Origin: JAXDMK01 sp963765955
Lineage (GTDB): Bacteria > Actinomycetota > Acidimicrobiia > Acidimicrobiales > AC-14
DNA length: 64,000 nucleotides
Assembly (NCBI GenBank): GCA_963765955.1
Contig: CAVXYA010000010.1
Span: 372,001 to 436,000 of the forward strand
Direction of reading: 5' to 3'
Below the pieces are notes generated by a model, which worked only from the letters and a program-made list of their open reading frames with translations, made no database searches and was not told the origin of the DNA. Of this stretch, positions 32,725 through 41,080 are shown piece by piece (positions within the stretch are counted from its first letter, which is position 1; each line of letters opens with the position of its first letter). A program made the translations under genes and the position numbers.

Positions 32725-32972
32725 CTCGCACCAGGCACATCCTCACTGTCATCCGAGCAGTTCTTCTGAGACCAGATCTTTGGGGTGCTGGCGTCGGCCT
32801 TGCGAGGCGCTTGATACCTAACGGTTGGTGGCTACGCGGGCCCCTTCCGCCACGGGCGTATCTTGACTATCGAGGTCGAGCGGTCTACGGCATGCCACTG
32901 TCCGAGGTTCCAGCTTTCGATTTCGTTCGTTATCTGGAGTGGTGCAAGGCCTTCCCAGGTCCGATCGAGTAG
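32721..32972 (+). CDS. Small partner protein of the PyrD-like gene
   Basis: 83 residues (MTRTRHILTVIRAVLLRPDL, GVGLARRLIPNGWWLRGPLP, YLDYRGRAVYGMPLSEVPAF, DFVRYLEWCKAF). The ATG overlaps the PyrD-like stop by four bases, so it is translationally coupled. Amphipathic N-terminal helix, aromatic C-terminus, no family known to me. The coupling suggests a dedicated subunit or substrate-binding partner. Confidence 0.6.
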   Translation: MTRTRHILTVIRAVLLRPDLWGAGVGLARRLIPNGWWLRGPLPPRAYLDYRGRAVYGMPLSEVPAFDFVRYLEWCKAFPGPIE

Positions 32973-33078
32973 CCGGCCCCCACCCGCTCTCGCTGCGATT
33001 CGTCGGCGCTGCCCCTCTCGAGCCCCAAACGGAATGTTCGTGGTTGTGTTCTTGCGCAACCGGAGCGACACTGTTGTC

Positions 33079-33396
33079 ATGACCGAGGTGGAGACGATCG
33101 GTCAGCGCATTAAGAGAGAGCGGCTTGCTCTCGGCATCACCCAACGCGACCTCGCACAGAGAGTCGACGTCGGCGTCCCGCACATCTCGAAGGTCGAAGC
33201 TCATCGCGAGAACCCCAGTGATGCGTTGCTTGAGAGGCTCGGGGAGGTCTTCTCGGTGCCGTCGGATGAGTTGATGCTTGTCGCCCGGCGCCTTCCGCCC
33301 CAGGTGTTCGAGCAGTTGGCGTCAGATCCAGCCCAAGCGCTTGAGTTTCTCCGCAGCTTCCCCGGAACTTCGAAGCGTTCCGGCGGTGGCAGCTAG
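33079..33396 (+). CDS. XRE-family helix-turn-helix regulator
   Basis: 105 residues. ETIGQRIKRERLALGITQRD LAQRVDVGVPHISKVEAHRE is a classic Cro/C1 HTH; the C-terminal half (PPQVFEQLASDPAQALEFLR) is helical. It directly precedes an ImmA/IrrE metallopeptidase gene, the arrangement known from ICEBs1 ImmR/ImmA where the protease cleaves the repressor. Start ATG chosen to begin at the HTH; an upstream extension would be non-conserved. Confidence 0.85.
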   Translation: MTEVETIGQRIKRERLALGITQRDLAQRVDVGVPHISKVEAHRENPSDALLERLGEVFSVPSDELMLVARRLPPQVFEQLASDPAQALEFLRSFPGTSKRSGGGS

Positions 33397-33410
33397 AGCG
33401 GCGTTCATTG

Positions 33411-34026
33411 ATGGCGCGGAAGGCGTTCCCTCGCCGGAGCGAATCGCACGAGCTCATCGCGTCCGAGGTTCTTCGAAAGCACGCTCAACGCACCGGTGTA
33501 CCGATCAGGATGCCGATTCCAATCGAACTGATCATCGAGCAAACCTACGAACTCGAGATCATGTACGACGTCATCGCCGAGCCGCCTGGATTGACGATCC
33601 TCGGCGCACTGGCACCGACCCGCCGTCAGATCATTATCAACTCGACCCACGAGGGGTTCCTGACCGACGTGTTCGGCCCAGAACGCTTCACCTTCGCCCA
33701 CGAGCTGGCCCACTGGATCTACGACGCCGAGAACCCTGACCAGCTGTCACTGGATCTCGACTCCGCCGGCCATGAGACATTCTGCTACCACCAATTCACC
33801 TGGCCTTCCAGACCAAGTCTGGGTCCGCGAGATCTACACGAACAAGCTCGCGGCCGCCATCCTGCTGCCAGAAGGGTTCATGCGGGAGGCCGTTGCTGCA
33901 GACATCCTCGGCGACCTTCGTGGCTGGGCACGGCGATGGGGGGTCTCCCAGCAGTCGCTCCGGATCCGTCTTGGGGATCTCGGACTCATCGACGAAGCGG
34001 GCATCGCTGGGCTTGACTTTCACTAG
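33411..34026 (+). CDS. ImmA/IrrE-family metallo-endopeptidase, one frameshift
   Basis: The zinc motif is complete: RFTFAHELAHWIYD (HExxH-type HELAH). N-terminal PIRMPIPIELIIEQTYELEI is typical of ImmA proteins. The frame shifts at about 33800 (CACCTGGCCTTCC); downstream GLPDQVWVREIYTNKLAAAI LLPEGFMREAV and the C-terminal HTH-like WGVSQQSLRIRLGDLGLI continue the family. Likely cleaves the XRE regulator encoded 15 bases upstream, derepressing the locus. One lesion only. Confidence 0.82.
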
Positions 34027-34098
34027 GGGTACTTGCGCATCCGCACAACTTGGGCTACTGTGCAATTGCGCAAGTTCACAACCTAGGAGGACATCATC

Positions 34099-34354
34099 AT
34101 GGCCGACCGTCGAGTGAAGAAGACCGGCAAGGATAACCAGGGCGACATCACGTCGCTGTGCGGCGACTGGGGCAGCGTTACCAAGGCGACCGCTATCAGC
34201 GAGATCTCGGTCACCAAGGCGAACAGCTACTACGTGCAGGACGCCATGGCCCGCCGAGCGGACGTCATGGTGGTCGATGGATCCACCGGCAAGTACCTGC
34301 GAACCGATCCAACGCCACCTGTAGCGACAACCTGGACAACCTCCCCGACTGCTG
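34099..34354 (+). CDS. DUF3892-family protein, one frameshift near the 3' end
   Basis: RBS AGGAGG 8 bases before ATG (34087-34092). MADRRVKKTGKDNQGDITSL CGDWGSV, YYVQDAMARRADVMVVDGST and GKYLRTDP are diagnostic of DUF3892, small proteins of unknown function often near mobile and defence genes. After YLRTDP the conserved end NATCSDNLDNLPDC lies in the next frame (shift near 34311). About 84 residues when stitched. Confidence 0.75.
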
Positions 34355-34386
34355 AACGCCGTCCAGGGGACCGCTGAGCCAAGCCG

Positions 34387-34762
34387 GTGACTAAGGGCCT
34401 TCCGGCCGATTTCCTCTACGTGGAGGCGATCGGCCGGTGGGCCTTGCTGCGACCAAGCAGACGAACGCGCGCTGGGCGAAAGCGGGTGGGCCTTGGACGT
34501 CGGCCCTCGCTAGTCAGATTGGTCAGGCTCTCCGGCGCGGTCCGGGGCCGTGCGTCTGATACACGGCGACATCGCCTCCTACATCCGCTCCGGCCGCAAC
34601 ATCAGCGACAGTCGCCGCGCGGTAGCGCTTAGGAGCTTCGACAACTGTCGACCATCCCGCGGCGCGGCATAGACGACTGCGGCAACAAGTTCTCTTCGTG
34701 TCGTCCGTTCGTGCGCCGCCCAACCTGTTCAACGAGGTGGTCGACATGCACGTCCAGGGGTA
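34387..34762 (+). pseudogene. Unrecognised protein with several frameshifts
   Basis: Stitching three frames gives a plausible 120-residue protein: GTG TKGLPADFLYVEAIGRWALL (34387), AATKQTNARWAKAGGPWTSA LASQIGQALRRGPGP, RLIHGDIASYIRSGRNISDS RRAVALRSF, and RQQVLFVSSVRAPPNLFNEV VDMHVQG ending at TAG 34762. Each piece looks coding and joins by one-base shifts. I do not recognise the family. Same strand and close to the DUF3892 gene. Confidence 0.35.
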
Positions 34763-34858
34763 GCGGCCAAGTCACGGAGGCCCCCTTCGTCTCGCAGCTG
34801 GACAGTGGAGACGTTCTGTCCACCCGCACCTCCCTTGGCATCCAACCTCCCAACCAAG

Positions 34859-35355
34859 ATGGCTGATAAAAAGACATTTCTGAAAGAACTATCAACCCTA
34901 ATCGGAAGTATGGCAGCGAGCGTCGACGGCTGCTCCTCCGCATGGATCTTCCGTGGCCTCTTCACCGTGCGCTGGTGGCCCTCTACGACCACGCCGGAAG
35001 CTGCGGTGGCGACCGACTACCGACGGCGCTTGTCGTCAAGGCCATCGCTGAAGCGGGGCGCGGCGTCGAGCGTCTCGAGAATCAGGTGCTCCCACTGATG
35101 ATCGATGGGTCGTTTCTGCCGACATCATCCGACGAACGCCTTCTCGTCGTGAATCCCGACGCAATCCCGCGATTGCGTCGCAACCTGCTAGGTGAGGATG
35201 TCGATCTGGCGCGCCTCATTCATCGTGCGGCCTTGTTGTGGGCGACTGATTGCTCAACCTGTGAGAAGAATTGGGCCACTGCACGTGCGTACCTGGGCAC
35301 CCACCGTGTCGTCAGAGACGCCAAACCCCCTCCAGTTGGTGGCAGGATCCTGTAG
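34859..35355 (+). CDS. Hypothetical protein, convergent with kinase remnant
   Basis: The confident part is MDLPWPLHRALVALYDHAGS to GGRIL (34942-35355, 137 residues), with helices AIAEAGRGVERLENQVLPLM and ARLIHRAALLWATDCSTCEK. A preceding start MADKKTFLKELSTLIGSMAA at 34859 in another frame may be the real N-terminus after one shift near 34930. No family recognised. Convergent with the minus-strand kinase gene. Confidence 0.45.
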
Positions 35356-36330
35356 GCGGCCTCAAGCCGCAGCCTCCCCTTCGTTCGACCCGCACCGAGA
35401 GGACGGCTGAGCACTCGGTACAACCGTTGTTGGTTCGGGGGCTTCCCGGGAGGCCATGACCCCTGCCAGTCGCCAACAAGGCCGATCCGGAATGGTGCTT
35501 CCAGTCGATCAAGCGGAGCTTGCCGAGTGCTGTGGCCATATCCGCGGCCGTTCCGAATCTCCCAGCTCGGTCCTCGCGAATTGCTTTGTTCACGACGCGT
35601 CGCAGGCGATCAGGAACGTGGGGTGCGTGGGTCAGCCAGGAGTCGGGCATCGGCCGCCGCCTGAGGAGAGTTTGCTGAGCCCTGGCGGGGTTGAGGCTCC
35701 CGAAGGGGAACGGTCCGGATAGCAACTGGAACAGCATCAAACCGATGCCATAGACGTCGCTCGCCGCAACCATTACACCGGTCGTGACGCTGGCTGGGTC
35801 GAGGTAACCCAGTGTGAACCCTGCTAAGGCAACCTCATGGGTTGCATTCATGCGCAGCCGCCGCAGCCAGAAAGTCGGACAAGAAGATCACTTGCTCGCC
35901 CGGCGTCCATCAGAGCGTTGCCCGGTTTGACATCGCGGTGGATGAAGCCGAGCTCATTGTGCACATAGGAAAGCGCGTCGAGAAGGTGCAGGCTCAACGT
36001 CAAAGCCTGTATCACGCTGAATCGGTCGCCCGCTTCGAGGGCGTCCTTGGTACTGCCTCCTTCGAACCGCGGCATCGTGAAGGTCACCGCATCGGGCAAC
36101 GATGGATCGCGCTGGCGCTTCCCATATCTCGGCAATATGGGGATGACGAAGGTCGCGGGCTAGCTGCGGCTCATTGCGATACACACTGTCTGTGAGTCCG
36201 TAGAGCCAAACCGTCTTTTGCACACACGGACGGCAGAACACGCCGTGGGGTATGAGTCCACAACTCCGAGGCTGTGCGCCGCGGGTATAGCCGTTCCGAT
36301 CGAGTAGGTCGGTTTGGTGGGGTGCTCCCC
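35312..36330 (-). pseudogene. Serine/threonine protein kinase-like gene, broken
   Basis: Recognisable pieces in order on the minus strand: a Cys cluster SCGLIPHGVFCRPC, an alphaC-like segment YRNEPQLARDLRHPHIAEIW, then RFSVIQALTLSLHLLDALSY VHNELGFIHRDVKPGNALM with the catalytic HRDVKPGN, then YLDPASVTTGVMVAASDVYG IGLMLFQLLSGPFPF (APE/DxxxxG region) and KAIREDRAGRFGTAADMATA. At least three frame changes occur (near 36130, 35850 and the DFG region, which I cannot place). The glycine loop is not visible. Kinase identity is firm; activity is doubtful as read. Confidence 0.7.
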
Positions 36331-36810
36331 TCTCAGGGGCATTCCGATCAGCCCCGTCGTCTTTATCGCGATGGTGATGAGAGCAGCGACGCTTCTTCCA
36401 GCCGCCCAGTAGGCGCCCACGGCGTCCGGAACGATTGTGGACGCATGATCATCGAGCTTCCCTTTCGCAGGAAGCTGGAGCAGGGACCTGACCTTCTGCC
36501 GGCTTATCATCTCGGACGCGATGTCGCTCGGAGCCGTGGCCATGCGAACGATCGTCTCCGCCGCTATCCGCGGGGCCCAGCTCGTATGCGCCGCCTGCCG
36601 CTGCGACTCCGCGGCGAGGACGACCACGTAGTCGACGGACATTTCCCGGAGTCGCCGTCGCACTTCGTCCCGAAGGGACACAAGGTCAGGCGACAAAGCC
36701 AAGCCGTCCGGGATAGTAAAGCGCTCCGGCATACCCGCCACGATTAGACCCCCGTCCGCAACTGCGAGGTACAGCTCCTGGCTTGTGCCGTGAACACCGA
36801 GCACCCTCAT
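36160..36810 (-). CDS. Unrecognised alpha/beta protein, possibly RNase H-fold
   Basis: 216 residues from ATG 36810. MRVLGVHGTSQELYLAVADG, VSLRDEVRRRLREMSVDYVV VLAAESQRQAAHTSWAPRIA, RSLLQLPAKGKLDDHASTIV PDAVGAYWAAGRSVAALI: a strand-rich N-terminus, helix-strand core and final helix that resemble the layout of RuvC/DUF3010-like folds. That comparison is only pattern-level. The last 50 residues are probably out of frame, because the kinase gene's N-terminal Cys cluster is encoded there in another frame. Lies between the kinase-WD40 fusion and the second kinase. Confidence 0.5.
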   Translation of the reverse strand: MRVLGVHGTSQELYLAVADGGLIVAGMPERFTIPDGLALSPDLVSLRDEVRRRLREMSVDYVVVLAAESQRQAAHTSWAPRIAAETIVRMATAPSDIASEMISRQKVRSLLQLPAKGKLDDHASTIVPDAVGAYWAAGRSVAALITIAIKTTGLIGMPLRGEHPTKPTYSIGTAIPAAHSLGVVDSYPTACSAVRVCKRRFGSTDSQTVCIAMSRS

Positions 36811-36929
36811 ATACCCTGCTTCTTGGGACGCCCACGGTGGGGTTGAACCGAGGTGGGTATGATATTGACTGGGTACACGGTACCGCTCGAGTCGCCGTTT
36901 CCGCACTCGTGGTAGTCGATACCCGTTCC

Positions 36930-39246
36930 TCACATGCTTCGGGTCCCTTGGCATCGAGGGAACGACGGGCAGCCCCAGAACCGTGTGTACGGCGTGCTGT
37001 TCCTCCGCCTGGGAACCATCAGACGGCCGCATTGGGGGCAGGACGGTGTGGGGCCCGAAGTTGCCTGGGGCCGAGCGACGGCCCGGGTCGCCGCCGCCTG
37101 AGGCCGAAGCGCCTGCATATACGTTCCTGCCGCCGGCGCGAGCTTTACCTGAGCTCGGGTTGAGTCGCTGGACCACAGCACGATCAATCCATCAGTGTGC
37201 GCGGTCAACCAGTTCCCCGCGCGTCGTGAAGGCGAGGCCGGAGGCCGGATAGAGCCGTTCGTTCACCAGGGTGGAGACCGTCCGGCCCGTGCGCGGGTTG
37301 ATGACGAGCAGGGCATCCCCAGCCGTACCGACGGCGAAGTGTTGGCCATCCGGAGCGAACGCGAGCGAGCGAATCTCTGTGCCGAGATGGAGGGTGTTTC
37401 GGTGCCGCAGGGCGGGGGCGTCGTAGGCGGCGACATCCCCAGGCTTCTTCACCTCTGGCCATCAGGCTCCCCGAGGTGGTCGTGGCGACGATGCTGACCG
37501 GAGCAATATGGTTTCGGGACGTCGCCACGTGTTGCCTGCGCTTCAGATCAAACAGGGCGACGGTGGAGTTGGTCGGATCCCGCAACGACATGGCCCGCCG
37601 AGAAAGGCGACAGCCTGAACCTTCCGGCGGAAACCCTCAAGCCGTTGCAACATGGTGCCCGTGGCGGCGTTGTACACATTCACGGCCTGGCGTCCGAGCC
37701 CAGCGGCGATGAAGGTGCCAGATGGTGAGACGGCGACGGCGTAGAAGAGGCTGTCGCCGTGGCGCGGGATAAGTGTCGACCCCCGGCCCCGGGCGATGAC
37801 CGTGCAGCTTACTGCGGGCGGCGATCGCGAACGCCACCGCCCGAGCTAGCGATGGATTCTGCATCCTCGACGGTGAGGACGGTTTGGAACCTCGTCGCTT
37901 GATCCTCGAGCTCCCAACGGATGACCTTCTGCTGCCCGAGCCCGTACGCAAGGTTCGCCTCGACAGCGACTCCCACCAGGCGTGGGCCACCCAAGCCCAC
38001 GTCGTCAACGTGCTGCTTGTTGACCGGCCGGGTGCCAACCTGTACCTGCTCGGTCCTCTCCACCGTCACCTCTGTGCGGCGGAACAACCGGCCCAGAGGT
38101 CGGTGTACTTCGATGTCTTGGCGGGTCCGGTTGTCGAATACCGGTTCCTGCTCCGTCCACCTGACGATGACCTACCCCGCTCGACACCACACGGGGCGGC
38201 ATGTTGGCGTTCCACGTCGCCGATGCTCGAACCAGTCCTCCGGCCTCAGCTGCGGCCGCCTCCCTGTACCACGGAGCCGTCCCCGGGCGTCCTTCTGCCA
38301 CTCGGTCGCTCGGGCGAGCTGACGGAAGCCGCGCAGGCGTGGTCCGGGCGAGTGCCACCTCGATGGTCGGGACACTTGACGGTGACCCCAATGCGGCCTC
38401 GGCAAGTGCGGCGGCGAGGACATTCACCGGTGGGGAGAACCCGACCAGCTCGGTGAATACCTGGGACCGTCCTGGGTCCACGTGGTCATCGGGTGTAAAG
38501 AGAAGGTTGTCCTCGTTGTTGTACCGGCTCCACAACGTCGGCACCTGGGCCAGGGCGGCCAGGGCCGTGTAGATGGCCAGCGCCGCGTATCGATCGAGGC
38601 CATGATCGAAGAGCGACCGGTCTCGAGCAGGATGCTGGTACGCCGGCTGGCCGAGCTCAGTCGCCTTGCGGCCGTCGAGGCCCGGGACATACATGCCGTC
38701 GTAGTCGACGAGCCGAAGCTGGCCCCCGGGCACGACCAAGACATTGCCGTGCTGAAGGTCGCCATGAGCGATTCGCGCCTGCGCCAAGTCGGCGCACATC
38801 TGCTGCCATTGACATAGGAGAGTGGAGATCGTGGCTGTGTCCGCGCCGGCAACCAGCTGGTCGACGTACCGGTTGAGCTGCTTCGCCTCGACCCACTCCA
38901 TTTTGACTGTGGGATAGAGATTTCCCTCCACCCGAATACCGTGCGGGTCATAGCTGAACGGAACCGTGTAGGCCAGACCAGCCGATTGGAGGTGAGCCGA
39001 AATCGCGGCGTAGCGCTCGGCGGCGTCCGGCGGTAGGGGGCTGGTGAAGCACCGGACCGCCCACTGCCTTCCCCCCTTTTCGATCCGATAGACACTGGCG
39101 AAGCCTCCCGTGAATCCGAGTGGGAACCCGAGCTTGTTCTTCCGTACCTCACCTCCGGTTAGGTCGGGGTCTCGAAAACACACGAGCGTGTTGCCCAAGG
39201 CGTCACGAAAGTCCAAATGCGTCGGCCAGTCCTTGGACGCTGTCAT
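36930..39246 (-). pseudogene. Kinase-WD40-zinc-ribbon fusion of TerY-P-like locus, with frameshifts
   Basis: ATG 39246 follows the phosphatase stop by one base. Residues 1-270 are a divergent kinase: GFTGGFASVYRIEKGGRQWA VRCF (Gly loop, with Arg where the ATP-anchoring Lys is expected), ARIAHGDLQHGNVLV (catalytic loop) and LRLVDYDGMYVPGLDG (DYDG in place of DFG), ELGQPAYQHPARD. After a shift near 38190 come a linker and WD40 repeats in alternating frames: GVAVEANLAYGLGQQKVIRW, YAVAVSPSGTFIAAGLGRQA, TVALFDLKRRQHVATS, EIRSLAFAPDGQHFAVGTAG, VTAHTDGLIVLW. It ends with CPQCGRLMVPRRRNSTPYTR FWGCPSFPRCQGTRSM, a topoisomerase-type zinc ribbon, and a TGA. I count at least four shifts, so as read it is broken. 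Confidence 0.72.
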
Positions 39247-39247
39247 C

Positions 39248-39982
39248 TCATTGCGCCCTCGCAATGACAACGACCGTGGAATCGTCGTCCTTGACGGACC
39301 GGTCGCGACGTCGCCGCTCTAGCCAGTCGTTCAAGCCAGCCCGGTCGGACCGCTGCGAGATCCCGACCAGTTCGGTCACGTCGTCGGGAGGTGCCTCCAC
39401 AAGCCACCGTCCGATCGCGTCAGTGCACAACAGCAGCAACTGGTTCGCCCCGAGGATTATCCGCCTCTCCACCGCGTGTTCGAGGGCGCGTTCGCGGTGG
39501 ATTGGGTCGGTGGACAGTAGGTAGGGACGCTGGTCGAATTGCTCCGGCCGAACGTAGGGAACCGCAATCTCGATCACGCCGTCGGTGTCGAGAACGAACA
39601 GGCACGAATCGCCGAAAACGTGGGCCTGCGCACGCCACCGACCATCGGACAACTCCGTGACCACCACGCCGAGAAGTGACGCATGGGCGCCGTCGGAGGC
39701 TTTCGCCTGCACGTTCCATGGGAGCGCCCTTGACCAGACGTCGGCCGCCCAGGCCCGAGCAAGTACGTCCAGCTGCCGGCGCCAACCTGTCTCACTCACG
39801 AACTTCTCGACAAGCATCACAGCCCACATTCGAGCGAATGCGCACTCGGTGGCACCGTCGCTCACTGCGACGCGAAATGACCTCGCGGCTAGGTCGTCCA
39901 GCCCGATGGAGTACGCATCCTCGTAGCTGGACTCATCACAACCTTCCTTGGGGGCGTGGACCGCCCCGAAGCGCCACGGCAC
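39248..39982 (-). CDS. PP2C-family phosphatase of TerY-P-like triad
   Basis: 244 residues, GTG start 6 bases after the vWA stop. RVAVSDGATECAFARMW, VFGDSCLFVLDTDG, LLLLCTDAIGRWLVEAPP and VKDDDSTVVVIAR keep the PPM metal-binding aspartates. It lacks the N-terminal EDR motif of classical PP2C, though SYEDAYS may substitute. Situated between vWA and kinase genes, which together form the vWA/phosphatase/kinase triad described in bacterial Ter and stress systems. Predicted to reverse the kinase's phosphorylation. Intact. Confidence 0.85.
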   Translation of the reverse strand: MPWRFGAVHAPKEGCDESSYEDAYSIGLDDLAARSFRVAVSDGATECAFARMWAVMLVEKFVSETGWRRQLDVLARAWAADVWSRALPWNVQAKASDGAHASLLGVVVTELSDGRWRAQAHVFGDSCLFVLDTDGVIEIAVPYVRPEQFDQRPYLLSTDPIHRERALEHAVERRIILGANQLLLLCTDAIGRWLVEAPPDDVTELVGISQRSDRAGLNDWLERRRRDRSVKDDDSTVVVIARAQ

Positions 39983-39988
39983 GTGCTT

Positions 39989-40864
39989 CTATCGGTCAGC
40001 TACCACGGTCCCAATTTCGAGGAACTTCACCAATGATTCGAAGTTCGCATTGAAGGCAAAACCCCTCGCCCCCTCCGAGATCTCATACCCCGCCTGCGCT
40101 GCCAGGCTGCGCATCTTGTCAGGGAGAACCGATGACATGTCGAAGAGCTTGGTGGCGTAGGTGTCGGCTAACCCGGAGGACGAAGACGGATACTCGACCG
40201 GGTTCGAGCCGGCGGTCGAAAGATGAAGATTGAACAGGAGCACGGCACCATCGGTCGATCCGTGCTCGGTCAATGCCTGAGCGGGACCGAATGGATCCCC
40301 GTCAGTTGCCACACCGTCGGTGATGTTGATCACGATCGGAGGAAGACAGTCGGGGTAGCGCGACAGAAACTCGGCCACGATCCGCTGGGCTGCGCCGAGT
40401 GCCTCACACATCGGAGTGCCACCCGACGCGATCGGATCGAACCACACTGCGAAGGGAACCTGCTGCTCAATGACTCCACCGGCACCGTCAGGAACCTTCT
40501 TGGTGCGCTGCTCCACGCGCCCGGGGTTGACCGCGATCTCGGAAATCGGGACTAGCTCGCGCCCGGCCAGCGCCCCAGTGAACGCTGGGCGGACGCCGCC
40601 GCCATAGCCGACTACGCCGACGTGGAAGTAGTCCCGCGGAACCTCCTCATCCTTCGTGCACTTGATCACCAGGTTGGACAGGATCTTGTTGGTGGCGTCG
40701 GCGACGCCTTCCGCCTTGGCGATCCCCTCTGGAAGCCGCTCGCTCATGGAGCCCGACTGATCGATCAGGAACACGAAGCAGGTTGGGTTCACCCGCGTGA
40801 TCTGTGCGCTGTACAAGGGTCCTCCCGTGAGGGATGGCGTGAACGGATCGCGAGTCGTCGCCAC
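39989..40864 (-). CDS. von Willebrand A (TerY-like) protein
   Basis: 291 residues, first gene of the operon. CFVFLIDQSGSMSERL carries the MIDAS DxSGS, AVWFDPIASGGTPMCEAL gives the MIDAS Thr, and PIVINITDGVATDGDP the third metal ligand. The length and these features fit TerY-like vWA proteins that scaffold a kinase and phosphatase. Soluble, no signal peptide. Divergent from hsdM, with a 216-base shared promoter region containing 14-bp repeats. Intact frame. Confidence 0.87.
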   Translation of the reverse strand: MATTRDPFTPSLTGGPLYSAQITRVNPTCFVFLIDQSGSMSERLPEGIAKAEGVADATNKILSNLVIKCTKDEEVPRDYFHVGVVGYGGGVRPAFTGALAGRELVPISEIAVNPGRVEQRTKKVPDGAGGVIEQQVPFAVWFDPIASGGTPMCEALGAAQRIVAEFLSRYPDCLPPIVINITDGVATDGDPFGPAQALTEHGSTDGAVLLFNLHLSTAGSNPVEYPSSSSGLADTYATKLFDMSSVLPDKMRSLAAQAGYEISEGARGFAFNANFESLVKFLEIGTVVADR

Positions 40865-40970
40865 CTCGGCTCGGATATGGGTCGTCCGCCTAGGTTAAGA
40901 CCCTGCTGGCACCCGTGCAGTTCTCACGGAGGGTGGCTCTTGACTGATCGCTCTGGCCTCGGGCCGCCGA

Positions 40971-41004
40971 TCCCTCGGCATCCGACTTCGTCCCTCGGCA
41001 TCCG
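40971..41004. repeat. Two 14-bp direct repeats between vWA and hsdM
   Basis: TCCCTCGGCATCCG at 40971-40984 and again at 40991-41004, spaced 20 bases start to start (about two helical turns). They lie in the divergent intergenic region, 77 bases before hsdM, and could bind a regulator of either operon. TTGACT at 40939-40944 is a possible -35 box towards hsdM. Confidence 0.4.
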
Positions 41005-41080
41005 GGCGTCGTCAGCCTGCGTATCGTCGATACGTGCGAGAGGCGAGAGTTCTTCGCGGGACCGCGGGAGTGAGTAGCCG

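Noticed and set aside
36930..40864. Complete tellurite-resistance (ter) operon
   Set aside because: No TerB, TerC, TerD/E/Z-type genes are seen; only the vWA/phosphatase/kinase part is present.
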